Position numbers and translations under genes: made by a program
Assembly: GCA_036386835.1 (NCBI GenBank)
Contig: DASVUX010000034.1
Location: forward strand, 62,001 to 126,000
Length of the DNA stretch: 64,000 bases
Direction of reading: 5' to 3'
Source: 2-12-FULL-35-15 sp036386835
Lineage (GTDB): Bacteria; Bacteroidota; Bacteroidia; 2-12-FULL-35-15
Shown: positions 35,732-43,620 of the stretch, in pieces
How the letters are laid out: each line of letters starts with the position of its first letter
Position numbering within the stretch: the first letter of the stretch is position 1
The notes under the pieces: generated by a model
Databases searched by the model: none
What the model saw: only the letters and a program-made list of their open reading frames with translations
What the model was told of the DNA's origin: nothing

Positions 35732-37501
35732 TCATTCCGCAACTTTCCAAACGATCTCTGCATCCCAGTTTGAGCGTATAGTGATCAATTCTTTATTATA
35801 GATGACATCTTCCGGCTGCATCTTTCTCAAATAATCGCCACTGTCCCATTTCCCGTTGCCATTCTTATCGTAGATCAGCTTAAGCCTGTATTTACTCGGG
35901 CTTAAATATTCATAGCTGATGGTTTCTTTTCTCTGCAGGACATGTTCACGGATCACGATTTCACGTTCATCCAGCAATTGCAGGATGTATTGCGGATCTG
36001 ACTGTTTAAGAAGCAGTTCATTCTTCTGATAAACCGTGCTGTGATTTCCAAGGGGAAGATCAACGGTAAGCTTAAGGCTTCCATAAAATTTGGCATCACG
36101 TGTGGTGAATTCCACGCGGATAGTGTCATTCTTCAACCCGAAAATATCTGTCAGTGCGCCCTGAGGTATGAATAACTTATATTTTGTATTCTCTTTCCAA
36201 CCATTGAAGGGCTTTAATGCCGGACTATCTGCTGAGCTGATGTTCTGTATGTTTTTTTTCTTTTCGGAAGTATCATTAATCACCAGGCGGAGGCTCGTCA
36301 GGTTTTCAATATTGAACGACACGTTCTTTATTTTCGCGGTATCTTCTTCCAGGAGAAATTCACCTGTGTAATCGGCCAGCGGGTTATTGAACCCAAGGAT
36401 CAGTGCTGATGCGAGGTTGAAATTCAAACTTCCGTTTGGACTGCTTACCATCGATAGTTTTAAAGAATTCCTGCGCGCCTTGAGTGCGTCACCGAGTTTG
36501 ATCATCTTAAATTTGAGCGTATCAATAACAGCTATCCCATTATTAACACGCAATATCAACGAGTCTTTCTCGTAATTCTTCATCCAGTAATTGATGGTAT
36601 CCCTGTTTTTCGAGTATTGAAGGAATTCCTGCACGCCCTTTCTGTCGTTGCTCATATTGGTAATGCTAAGGCTGTCAGCTGTTTTGTTCAGGACGATCAT
36701 TACTTTACTATACGAAGGATGAGTGTATTTTTTTACAAAGGCCTTTTTGGGAGGTTCGGCAAAGAGCTTCAGCAGGACTTCATTTTTTTCAGACGGACTC
36801 ACCAGTGTATCGGAAAAAGCGATTGACTCAGCATCACCATCGTACCGGAAATTGGAATTGACATCCTTTAAAGCCGCTATACGGTATTTCCCCTCCCTTA
36901 TATTCCGGATCTCAAATGCCCCATCCGGACCTGTCTTTGCAAAATACTCGGGAAGTGCTTTGTATATGACGCTGTCATCCATGCTGCTGTAAAGCATTAC
37001 AAGGATTCCTTTCTCTGTTTTCTCGTCAAATGCGTGCTGGACTTTCCCCCTGACTTTAAGTGAATCGATAAAGTTCCCGGTAGAAAAAATATAACTGAAA
37101 TTTTCCTTTGGATTATTTTCATTAATGTCCTGTAAAGCCGTCCCGAAGTTAATGGAGTATGTGGTGTTAGGTTTGAGTTGCTGTCCTTCCAGGTCGATGG
37201 TCAGCGTTTTATTCTTAACGTTTATCTCCGGTGTCCTCTCAAGCGGGGGTGAAATAATGAGCTGGTTGTTCTGATCGCGCAGCTGGATATATTCATCAAA
37301 TTCCAGAATGATCTTCCGGGAATTGAAGTTTAATTGGGCGCTGTCGGGGATCGATTTTACAACCTTTGGTGCAAATTCATCTCTGGGACCGCCACCCGGA
37401 GGAACCACCTGGGCGCAGGAGAACAGGGAAATGCAGCTGATGAAGCACAACACCCGCACAAGTGATCTGTAAGTATTTTCCCCGATTGCGCTATTCAACA
37501 T
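35732..37501 (-). CDS. Ig-like domain lipoprotein (SbsA Ig-like)
   Basis: A 589-residue lipoprotein. The ATG at 37501 (MLNSAIGENTYRSLV) is preferred over an upstream GTG at 37528, because the latter overlaps the preceding gene. A signal sequence leads to the lipobox LFSC near residue 29, followed by the spacer AQVVPPGGGPRDEFAPKVV. Residues of about 45-140 form a Big_5/SbsA-type Ig-like domain (SARKIILEFDEYI-like strand, KTLTIDLEG, LKPNTTYSINFG). A carboxypeptidase-regulatory-like segment follows, and an aspartate-rich loop DKNGNGKWDSGD lies near the C-terminus. This architecture is common in Bacteroidota, but the function is not known. It should be anchored in a membrane facing the periplasm or the outside. 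Confidence 0.85.
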   Translation of the reverse strand: MLNSAIGENTYRSLVRVLCFISCISLFSCAQVVPPGGGPRDEFAPKVVKSIPDSAQLNFNSRKIILEFDEYIQLRDQNNQLIISPPLERTPEINVKNKTLTIDLEGQQLKPNTTYSINFGTALQDINENNPKENFSYIFSTGNFIDSLKVRGKVQHAFDEKTEKGILVMLYSSMDDSVIYKALPEYFAKTGPDGAFEIRNIREGKYRIAALKDVNSNFRYDGDAESIAFSDTLVSPSEKNEVLLKLFAEPPKKAFVKKYTHPSYSKVMIVLNKTADSLSITNMSNDRKGVQEFLQYSKNRDTINYWMKNYEKDSLILRVNNGIAVIDTLKFKMIKLGDALKARRNSLKLSMVSSPNGSLNFNLASALILGFNNPLADYTGEFLLEEDTAKIKNVSFNIENLTSLRLVINDTSEKKKNIQNISSADSPALKPFNGWKENTKYKLFIPQGALTDIFGLKNDTIRVEFTTRDAKFYGSLKLTVDLPLGNHSTVYQKNELLLKQSDPQYILQLLDEREIVIREHVLQRKETISYEYLSPSKYRLKLIYDKNGNGKWDSGDYLRKMQPEDVIYNKELITIRSNWDAEIVWKVAE

Positions 37502-37514
37502 GGATGACTCTTGA

Positions 37515-38039
37515 TTATGAATTAACACAACTGCTAATAATTTTTACAATTTCTTCAAGGGCACCCTGATCCGTTTCATCAAATGAAGCGAGATGTTCGC
37601 TGTCAACATCGAGGACAAAAATGACATCGCCTTTACTGTTAAAACCGGGAACAACTATTTCCGATCTTGACAGAGAGCTGCATGCAATATGACCGGGGAA
37701 TTTATCTACATCTTCAACGATAATCGTTTTCTTTTGCTCCCAGGCAGTTCCGCAGACCCCTTTGCCTAAAGAAATCCGGGTGCAGGCAACAGGTCCCTGG
37801 AACGGGCCAAGTACAAGCTGCTTGTCATCTGTCTCTCCTATAGGGAGTGCCGGAGGGAAGTCTTTTACAAAGTAAACACCAACCCAGAAAAGATCCAACC
37901 CGAACTTAAGAGCTGCAATAATGTTGGAGATATTTGCAATACTGTCAGTTTCCCCTTCTACCAGCGCTTTTACCTGGGGCAGCAGGGAATCGTATTTTTC
38001 TTTTTTTGTGGTACCGGTAACAATTACAGATTCTGACAT
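37515..38039 (-). CDS. msrC: Free methionine-R-sulfoxide reductase (GAF domain)
   Basis: A small GAF-fold enzyme that reduces free methionine-R-sulfoxide. From the ATG at 38039 (MSESVIVTGT) it has 174 residues; the longer frame to 38108 would overlap comF. The three catalytic cysteines of fRMsr are all present: Cys86 in GPVACTR, Cys96 in KGVCGTAW, and Cys120 in GHIACSSLSRSEIVVP. The conserved WVGVYF segment of the GAF pocket is at 52-57. It lies 49 bases after comF and 13 bases before the lipoprotein start, so co-transcription is likely. It is an oxidative-damage repair enzyme in the cytoplasm. Confidence 0.93.
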   Translation of the reverse strand: MSESVIVTGTTKKEKYDSLLPQVKALVEGETDSIANISNIIAALKFGLDLFWVGVYFVKDFPPALPIGETDDKQLVLGPFQGPVACTRISLGKGVCGTAWEQKKTIIVEDVDKFPGHIACSSLSRSEIVVPGFNSKGDVIFVLDVDSEHLASFDETDQGALEEIVKIISSCVNS

Positions 38040-38088
38040 TATTGATTTTGTAAGCGGTAAAGATAAGGAAATGAACAATGCCCGCGCA

Positions 38089-38772
38089 CTAATTACTCGC
38101 ATATGCAATGGTTGCGATGCTCACTTTTACACCGGGAACTTTGAGAAGGGTTTGTGCGCATGCTTCAAGTGTTGCGCCTGTGGTAACAACGTCATCAACC
38201 AGAAGTATGTGCTTGTTCTTTAAAGTATCCGGCTGCTTCAGGCTGAAAATGGTTTCTACGTTCTGCCACCTGCTGAACCGGGATTTTCTGGTTTGTGTTT
38301 CCGATTCATATTCGCGTACAAGTGTGGAATAATCGGTTGACACATTCATTGTAGCCCCAAGGCCTTCCGCAAAGAACTCACTTTGATTATATCCGCGTTT
38401 TTTCTTCTTTTTTGGATGTAACGGGACAGGTATAATGGTTTCAACTGTTCGGAAAGCATCAGACTTCCGAAGATCGTACCCGTAAAATTTACCGAGAGTG
38501 ACACCGATATTCTTTTGCCCGCGGTATTTCAGCTGGTGAACGAGGTGCTGCACTTTTCCCCCTTTGCCGAAATTATAATATGCAGAAGCGGAATGAATAT
38601 TTATTCGTCCCCAGAAAATTTTTGCTACGGGATTATCGTTATCCAGGTGATAATTTGTTTTTGGAAGATGATAGGAACAATAGGTGCAGATGCTGTGTTC
38701 GCTTTTATAGAGGCTCTTGCCGCATGAAACACAGATCTGTGGAAAGATCAGTGATACAAAATCGCTTATCAT
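38089..38772 (-). CDS. comF: ComF-family phosphoribosyltransferase-like protein
   Basis: A 227-residue protein of the ComF family. An N-terminal zinc-ribbon-like pair, CVSCGK and CTYC (Cys14, 17, 29, 32), is followed by a phosphoribosyltransferase-fold domain with the PRPP-binding motif ILLVDDVVTTGATLEAC near residues 193-209. In naturally competent bacteria, ComF (with ComFA) helps single-stranded DNA enter the cytoplasm, but ComF proteins are widespread without proven competence. No other competence gene is in the window, so DNA uptake is only a possibility. Confidence 0.9.
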   Translation of the reverse strand: MISDFVSLIFPQICVSCGKSLYKSEHSICTYCSYHLPKTNYHLDNDNPVAKIFWGRINIHSASAYYNFGKGGKVQHLVHQLKYRGQKNIGVTLGKFYGYDLRKSDAFRTVETIIPVPLHPKKKKKRGYNQSEFFAEGLGATMNVSTDYSTLVREYESETQTRKSRFSRWQNVETIFSLKQPDTLKNKHILLVDDVVTTGATLEACAQTLLKVPGVKVSIATIAYASN

Positions 38773-38798
38773 ACTTTATCCTTGTAAATTAAATGTGT

Positions 38799-38806
38799 TA
38801 ACTTTG
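38799..38806 (+). promoter_or_regulatory. Candidate -7 box (TAACTTTG) of the coiled-coil gene
   Basis: TAACTTTG lies 28 bases before the ATG at 38835. A TTTA word (38775-38778) is 20 bases upstream, in place of the -33 TTTG. Confidence 0.4.
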
Positions 38807-38834
38807 CGGCACTAAAAATATAACAATCCTCAAT

Positions 38835-39752
38835 ATGGAAAATAAGCCCGAAGAAAAAAAGTCAAACAACAGGATCCTTATAATACTACTTGCCCTGCTT
38901 TTAGTTGGTAACGGAACATTTGCATGGCTTTGGCTGAAGGAACGCGGGCGTGCGAATACCGTGGTGGTAGAGAAGGAGCAGGTAATCGTTGAACGTGAAA
39001 ATGTGAAGAAGGAACTTCTTGACCTCCAGGAAGAATATGCGACTTTACAGACCAATGATGTGGCGTTACAAAAAGAATTGGAAGAAAAACGCGCTGAGAT
39101 CGCAGAACTTCTCGAGCAGGCGGAGAAACATAAGGGAGATGCATATATCATTTCCAAGCTGAAAAAGGAAACGGAAACACTCAGAAAGATCATGAAGCAT
39201 TTCGTTGTCCAGATCGATTCACTCAACACCCTTAATAAAACACTTATTGTTGAAAAGGATAAAGTTACCGCTGACCTGACGGCAGAGAAAGACAAAACGA
39301 GCCAGCTTTCAAAAGATAAGGATGCGCTTCAGAGTACAGTTAACCTAGGGTCGGTACTAAAGGCTGAAAACCCTACGGTTAAAGGCGTTAAATTTAAATC
39401 GGGTGGAAAGAAAGAAGTGGAAACGACCAAAGCATCACGGGTTGAAAGGATTAAAGTGTCATTCGTCCTGGGAGAGAATAAGATCGCTAAAAAGGGGCCC
39501 CGTTCTGTGTATGTAAGGGTTATCACACCTGATGGAAAGGAACTCGCGAAATCGATGGATGATATGAATGTTGTTAATTTCAACGGCTCCAAAGGATATT
39601 TTGCGGCAAAGCAGGATGTAAATTATTCCGGTGAAGATGTAGCGGTGGATATTTTCTGCCCGAGTCCTACTGAATTTGTTCCGGGCAAGTACCTTGTGAA
39701 TATTATTTGTGATGATGTAATTGTGGGCGAATCGACCATAACGCTGAAATAG
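38835..39752 (+). CDS. Membrane-anchored coiled-coil protein of unknown function
   Basis: A 305-residue protein with a short cytoplasmic start (KPEEKKSNNR), one membrane span (about 14-33, ILIILLALLLVGNGTFAWLW) and a long coiled coil (about 40-165) of alternating E/K/L heptads. A compact C-terminal domain of about 190-305 (VRVITPDGKELAKSMDD, FVPGKYLVNIICDD) looks beta-rich. The N-in orientation is expected from the charges, which puts the coiled coil in the periplasm. I do not recognise a named family. It has its own promoter candidate and terminator, so it is a single-gene unit. A structural envelope role is a guess. Confidence 0.82.
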   Translation: MENKPEEKKSNNRILIILLALLLVGNGTFAWLWLKERGRANTVVVEKEQVIVERENVKKELLDLQEEYATLQTNDVALQKELEEKRAEIAELLEQAEKHKGDAYIISKLKKETETLRKIMKHFVVQIDSLNTLNKTLIVEKDKVTADLTAEKDKTSQLSKDKDALQSTVNLGSVLKAENPTVKGVKFKSGGKKEVETTKASRVERIKVSFVLGENKIAKKGPRSVYVRVITPDGKELAKSMDDMNVVNFNGSKGYFAAKQDVNYSGEDVAVDIFCPSPTEFVPGKYLVNIICDDVIVGESTITLK

Positions 39753-39794
39753 CGGATTCCTCCCGGATCCCGCAGAATCGCCTAAATAAAAGAA

Positions 39795-39822
39795 AAAAGC
39801 ATTCCATAATCGGGATGCTTTT
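39795..39822 (+). terminator. Rho-independent terminator after the coiled-coil gene
   Basis: AAAAGCATTCC (39795-39805) pairs with GGGATGCTTTT (39812-39822) with one G-U pair and a six-base loop, followed by CTTATTTTTG. The following T-rich part overlaps the candidate -7 box of ruvB. Confidence 0.75.
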
Positions 39823-39824
39823 CT

Positions 39825-39832
39825 TATTTTTG
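39825..39832 (+). promoter_or_regulatory. Candidate -7 box (TATTTTTG) of ruvB
   Basis: TATTTTTG lies 19 bases before the ruvB ATG and directly abuts the preceding terminator. No clear -33 word is present because the terminator stem occupies that place. Confidence 0.35.
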
Positions 39833-39851
39833 TTATCCCATTAAAATCACC

Positions 39852-40883
39852 ATGAATCCTAACATTGATCCTGAATCCGAAAATTTAAGCTCTGCTGAAA
39901 AAGAGTTTGAAAAAGTTCTGCGTCCTGCAGAATTTGAGGATTTTACCGGCCAGCATGAGGTGGTGGAGAACCTGAAGATCTTTGTTAAGGCTGCCAAGCA
40001 GCGCGGTGAAGCTTTGGACCATGTGCTGTTGCACGGGCCTCCGGGCTTGGGAAAAACTACACTTGCCAACATAGTAGCTTCAGAGCTTGGTGTTGGAATC
40101 AGGATCACATCAGGACCTGTGCTTGATAAGCCGGGCGACCTTGCAGGATTGCTGACCAACCTGGAGCCCCACGATGTTTTATTTATTGATGAGATCCATC
40201 GACTGAGCCCGATCGTGGAGGAATACCTCTATTCTGCGATGGAAGATTACAAGATCGATATTATGATCGACAGCGGCCCGAATGCGCGGAGTGTCCAGAT
40301 CAAGCTGAATCCTTTCACGCTTGTTGGCGCAACTACAAGAAGCGGGCTCCTGACCGCACCTTTGCGGGCGCGTTTTGGGATTAACTCCCGGCTGAATTAT
40401 TACGATGCAAAGCTTTTGAAAAAGATAATTGTAAGGGCTTCCGGTATATTAAATGTTCCTATTTCAGATGATGCTGCAGCAGAGATTGCCAGGAGAAGCC
40501 GCGGCACACCCCGTATTGCAAATGCATTGCTGAGAAGGATCCGGGATTTCGCACAAATCAAAGGCGATGGAAATATTGACATGGAAATTGCCCACATGGG
40601 CCTTACCGCATTGAATGTAGATAAGAACGGGCTGGATGAAATGGATATCCGTATCCTTACAGCATTAATTGAAAAGTTCAAGGGCGGGCCTGTAGGTATT
40701 ACAACTATTTCAACGGCTGTAGGCGAAGAGGCAGGGACCATTGAAGAAGTCTATGAACCATTCCTGATCCAGGAAGGCTATCTTGTAAGAACCCCCCGGG
40801 GCCGCGAAGCCACCGACCTGGCATATAAACACCTTGGGAAGATCCCGCGTTCCTTCAAAGGAAGCCTTTTTGATAATGATTAA
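39852..40883 (+). CDS. ruvB: Holliday junction branch-migration helicase RuvB
   Basis: AAA+ motor that, with RuvA, drives branch migration of Holliday junctions during recombinational repair. The 343 residues match the family. Walker A is GPPGLGKT (62-69), Walker B is DEIH (113-116), sensor 1 is in VGATTRSGLL, and the arginine finger region follows. The C-terminal winged-helix has PRGREATDLAYKHLG. ruvA is in the same window but 15 kb away (56094-56681), next to sprA, so the two subunits are not in one operon. queG follows after 38 bases and is probably co-transcribed. Confidence 0.97.
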   Translation: MNPNIDPESENLSSAEKEFEKVLRPAEFEDFTGQHEVVENLKIFVKAAKQRGEALDHVLLHGPPGLGKTTLANIVASELGVGIRITSGPVLDKPGDLAGLLTNLEPHDVLFIDEIHRLSPIVEEYLYSAMEDYKIDIMIDSGPNARSVQIKLNPFTLVGATTRSGLLTAPLRARFGINSRLNYYDAKLLKKIIVRASGILNVPISDDAAAEIARRSRGTPRIANALLRRIRDFAQIKGDGNIDMEIAHMGLTALNVDKNGLDEMDIRILTALIEKFKGGPVGITTISTAVGEEAGTIEEVYEPFLIQEGYLVRTPRGREATDLAYKHLGKIPRSFKGSLFDND

Positions 40884-40891
40884 TTTTCTCC

Positions 40892-40921
40892 GCGCTCTCT
40901 GCGTCTCTGCGAGAAATTAAA
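40892..40921 (+). repeat. Start-proximal GCGCTCTCTGCGT element before queG
   Basis: Same 13-mer as before sufC, at the same 17-base distance from the ATG, followed by CTCTGCGAGAAATTAAA. The pattern resembles the CTCTGCGTCTCTGCG(A/T)GA words that I recall from intergenic DNA of many bacteria. Confidence 0.6.
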
Positions 40922-41842
40922 ATGAACCAATCACGAAATACTCAACTCATAAAAACCGAAGCAAAACGCCTTGGCTTTGATTATGTAGGCATTTCTAAAG
41001 CAGAATTTCTTGAAGAGGAGGCGCCAAGGCTGGAGAACTGGCTGAACAATAACATGCATGGCCAGATGAGCTACATGCAGAATCATTTTGATAAGCGCCT
41101 TGATCCGAGGCTGCTCGTTCCCGGTGCAAAATCTGTTATTTCAATGCTTCTTAATTATTATCCTTCTGCCGGGCAGCAGCATAAGGATGCACCAAGAATT
41201 TCGAAGTATGCTTATGGCACCGATTATCATTTCGTGATCAAGGAAAAGTTAAACTCCCTCCTTGAATTTATAAAACAGAATATTGGTGAAGTAGGGGGCC
41301 GGGCCTTTGTTGATTCGGCACCTGTAATGGATAAAGCCTGGGCAAAAAAATCAGGCCTCGGCTGGATCGGTAAGAACAGCAACCTTTTAAATAAAAGCAG
41401 CGGTTCATTCTTCTTTATTGCCGAACTGATCGTTGATCTTGATCTTGATTATGACGGGCCTGTGAAGGATTACTGCGGAACCTGTACAAAATGCATCGAT
41501 GCCTGTCCGACCGATGCGATCGTGTCTCCGAATGTGGTTGACGGCAGTAAATGCATTTCATACTTCACTATAGAATTAAAGGAAAACATCCCTGCAGAAG
41601 TAAAGGGGAAGTTCGATAACTGGATGTTTGGCTGTGATGTCTGCCAGGATGTTTGCCCCTGGAACCGTTTTTCTAAAGCACATTCGGAGCCCCATTTTGA
41701 ATCTTCAAACGGCATGCTGGGATTCAGTAAAAATGATTGGGAGGAGATCACTGAAGAAACATTCAAACGTGTATTTAAGGATTCAGCAGTTAAGCGGACC
41801 AAATACAGCGGACTGAAAAGAAATATTGATTTTTTGAAGTGA
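40922..41842 (+). CDS. queG: Epoxyqueuosine reductase
   Basis: Cobalamin-dependent Fe-S enzyme that performs the last step of queuosine synthesis, reducing epoxyqueuosine in tRNA anticodons. It has 306 residues, shorter than the E. coli protein because the C-terminal HEAT-like extension is reduced, which is common in this phylum. The first ferredoxin-type cluster uses Cys185, 188, 191 and 195 (CGTCTKCIDACP). The second has Cys238, 241 and 245 (CDVCQDVCPW), with Cys211 upstream. The catalytic aspartate is Asp131 in VDSAPVMDKAWA. It follows ruvB closely. Confidence 0.95.
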   Translation: MNQSRNTQLIKTEAKRLGFDYVGISKAEFLEEEAPRLENWLNNNMHGQMSYMQNHFDKRLDPRLLVPGAKSVISMLLNYYPSAGQQHKDAPRISKYAYGTDYHFVIKEKLNSLLEFIKQNIGEVGGRAFVDSAPVMDKAWAKKSGLGWIGKNSNLLNKSSGSFFFIAELIVDLDLDYDGPVKDYCGTCTKCIDACPTDAIVSPNVVDGSKCISYFTIELKENIPAEVKGKFDNWMFGCDVCQDVCPWNRFSKAHSEPHFESSNGMLGFSKNDWEEITEETFKRVFKDSAVKRTKYSGLKRNIDFLK

Positions 41843-42022
41843 TGACCGTGGGGTCTCGTGATGTGCCTTCGTGAAACAATATCTTGGCTCGGAGGAGCTT
41901 TTTAGTTGTATCGAATAACAACAAACAAGCTCCAGAGGAGCGTATTATTACAGATTGCTTAGCTTTTGCTCGCAATGGCTCTAGAATAAACTGGAGCGCC
42001 TGAGAATAATTCATTTGTGGTT

Positions 42023-42052
42023 CTCGGGCTCTCCGTGGCTCAGGGGTAAAAC
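42023..42052. repeat. CTCTCCGTGGCTC-type intergenic element
   Basis: GGGCTCTCCGTGGCTCAGGGG followed by TAAAAC resembles the CTCTGCGT elements at 33499 and 40892 and the CTCCGTGGCTCTGTGGT words I recall from other genomes. It lies just beyond the 3' end of the 64-residue gene. A short palindrome, GCTCCAGAGGAGC (41929-41941), lies nearby. Confidence 0.35.
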
Positions 42053-42054
42053 AA

Positions 42055-42249
42055 TTACGACTTCGTCACATTTTTAAAAACTTCCATGATTTCATTCTTG
42101 TACTGATGACCGAAAGTGGTAAGGCACCACATCTTCAGAAGCGTTTTTTCATCAGGTTTAAGCCATTTAACCGCCTTGGTAAGCTCTTTGCGGAAAAGGG
42201 TCTTGTCAAAGCTCACTTTCTCCAGTATGTTTTTACTTAATTCGAACAT
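42055..42249 (-). CDS. Conserved small protein (64 aa) of unknown function
   Basis: A 64-residue basic, helical protein (SFDKTLFRKELTKAVKWLKP, EKTLLKMWCLTTFGHQY). The composition and clean ATG start (42249) look like a real gene. I recall closely similar small proteins with the same FDKxLFRKEL and WL-pattern in other Bacteroidota, none with a known function. It has no signal peptide or membrane span. It stands alone between queG (convergent) and ubiX (same strand, 125 bases upstream). Confidence 0.75.
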   Translation of the reverse strand: MFELSKNILEKVSFDKTLFRKELTKAVKWLKPDEKTLLKMWCLTTFGHQYKNEIMEVFKNVTKS

Positions 42250-42374
42250 GTATGCTGTATTAAGATGTTGTCTTTTTTTCTAAATCGAAGATACTTGATT
42301 TTCTACGAAATGTCAAGTGCAAAGTTACTTTGTGGAAGCAACCGGGAACATCGGTTTTTGTTAAAAAAATGTAA

Positions 42375-42947
42375 TTATTCTTCACCCCAGCGATAGCTCT
42401 CCTGGCTTAATCCGCAGAGATCGATCGCACGGTCAACAACCGTAGCTGCAAGAGCCTCAAAATCCGAAGGCCGGCTGTAAAAAGAGGGGCTTGCCGGGCA
42501 GATGATTCCTCCTGCTTCTGTTACCGTTTTCATATTGTTGATATGGATCAGGCTTAAAGGAGTATCCCTGCTTACCAGGATAAGTTTTCTTCTTTCTTTC
42601 AGCATCACGTCTGCAGCCCGTGTAGTAAGATCGTTGCTGATCCCGCCCGCGATCCGGGCAAGTGTTCCCATAGAACAGGGGCAGATGATCATTGCATTAT
42701 ATCTGGCCGATCCTGATGCAAAAGGCGCAAAGAAGTCGGATTTATCATAAATCTTAAACGGAAATTTTTCATAGTCCGAGTTGCCAAGCTCATGTTTCCA
42801 TACATTCCTGGCATTATCAGACATGATCACACCCACAGCCTCCACCTGGTCCCCCAGCTTCTCCAGCTTTTCAAGCAATACTTTGGCATAGATCGAACCA
42901 CTTGCCCCTGTGACGGCAATAACTATTTTATGCTTATTCTGCTGCAT
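42375..42947 (-). CDS. ubiX: Flavin prenyltransferase UbiX
   Basis: Makes prenylated FMN, the cofactor of UbiD-type decarboxylases. The 190 residues match the family. The FMN-binding loop TGASGSIY is at 13-20, and later segments PCSMGTLARIAGGISNDLTTRAADVMLKER (in two parts) and the RDTPLSLIHINNM loop are typical. The C-terminus (RPSDFEALAATVVDRAIDLCGL) fits as well. Its start overlaps the end of the PorT-like gene by 14 bases, indicating translational coupling in one transcript. No ubiD partner is in the window. Confidence 0.95.
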   Translation of the reverse strand: MQQNKHKIVIAVTGASGSIYAKVLLEKLEKLGDQVEAVGVIMSDNARNVWKHELGNSDYEKFPFKIYDKSDFFAPFASGSARYNAMIICPCSMGTLARIAGGISNDLTTRAADVMLKERRKLILVSRDTPLSLIHINNMKTVTEAGGIICPASPSFYSRPSDFEALAATVVDRAIDLCGLSQESYRWGEE

Positions 42948-43548
42948 CCTTACCCCCGAATTGATATGTTAAAGTAAAAGCCAATACATTATTGCGCTGC
43001 CCGGGAACATCCATTCTTCTTGTAGGCTGATATGCCCGTATAGCGAATATGGAATTTGAATACCGCCAGTTAACCAGGAAGTTTTTGTGAAGGACATAAC
43101 TGATCCCGAAACCTGCGCCAATATCCAGGCTGTTAAAAGGTCTTGCATTAAAAATTTTGCCATCCTGGTTGTATTCCTCGCTGCTGATGAGATATCCGAA
43201 ATAAGGCCCGAGTTCAAAAACGAATTTTTTCGGATGATACTGGAAAAGTAAAGGAACTTCCAGATAGTTGAGACGCAGGTTATAAAAGGTGTAATCTCCG
43301 GCTTCAGGATTGCCGTTGTGCTTGCTGCCCTTTTGAATGAAGATCATTTCCATTTGCGCAGTCCACTTTTCCTTGAGCTTGCCTGTGACAAAGATCCCTG
43401 CGTCTGCACCCGCTTTATGAAAGCCGCCATAAGTATCACCAGCGACCTGGCTTGTGCTGAGTCCGGCTTTTACTCCCACGCTGAACCTTTTTTGAGCTTC
43501 AGCATAAAGTGAAATGAACATACATACCAATACAGCAGTCTTTTTCAT
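42934..43548 (-). CDS. PorT-like outer-membrane beta-barrel protein
   Basis: A 204-residue outer-membrane protein of the broad PorT/OMP_b-brl family. A signal peptide ends near residue 18 (SLYAEAQ), then KRFSVGVKAGLSTSQVAG starts an eight-strand-like pattern ending NVLAFTLTYQFGG. PorT (SprT) is required for type IX secretion in some species, but this family has many members, and this one is slightly shorter than PorT, so equating the two is not justified. It overlaps ubiX by 14 bases and has a good promoter candidate upstream. Confidence 0.78.
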   Translation of the reverse strand: MKKTAVLVCMFISLYAEAQKRFSVGVKAGLSTSQVAGDTYGGFHKAGADAGIFVTGKLKEKWTAQMEMIFIQKGSKHNGNPEAGDYTFYNLRLNYLEVPLLFQYHPKKFVFELGPYFGYLISSEEYNQDGKIFNARPFNSLDIGAGFGISYVLHKNFLVNWRYSNSIFAIRAYQPTRRMDVPGQRNNVLAFTLTYQFGGKDAAE

Positions 43549-43554
43549 GTATTA

Positions 43555-43585
43555 CAAAGTTAACTAAAAAAGAAACGCTTTGCAA
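43555..43585 (-). promoter_or_regulatory. Candidate promoter of the PorT-like/ubiX operon
   Basis: On the minus strand, TTG (43585-43583), 20 bases, TAACTTTG (43562-43555), 6 bases before the ATG. The -33 word lies inside the terminator of the preceding gene. Confidence 0.5.
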
Positions 43586-43601
43586 GGACTGCAAAGCGTT
43601 T
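43573..43601 (-). terminator. Rho-independent terminator of the Omp28 lipoprotein operon
   Basis: AAACGCTTTGCA (43573-43584) and TGCAAAGCGTTT (43590-43601) form a perfect 12-base stem with a 5-base loop. On the minus strand it is followed by CTTTTTTAG. It lies 19 bases past the stop of the gene at 43621. Confidence 0.85.
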
Positions 43602-43620
43602 GAGAGGTATCTCAATAATG

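Noticed and set aside
38798..39295. A 165-codon antisense frame opposite the coiled-coil gene
   Set aside because: Ser/Phe-rich low-complexity product, which is the usual mirror image of Lys/Glu-rich coiled-coil codons.
42934..43548. Identification of the PorT-like barrel as the T9SS component PorT/SprT
   Set aside because: The family is large, the protein is short, and no diagnostic feature or T9SS neighbour is present, so only family-level naming is justified.
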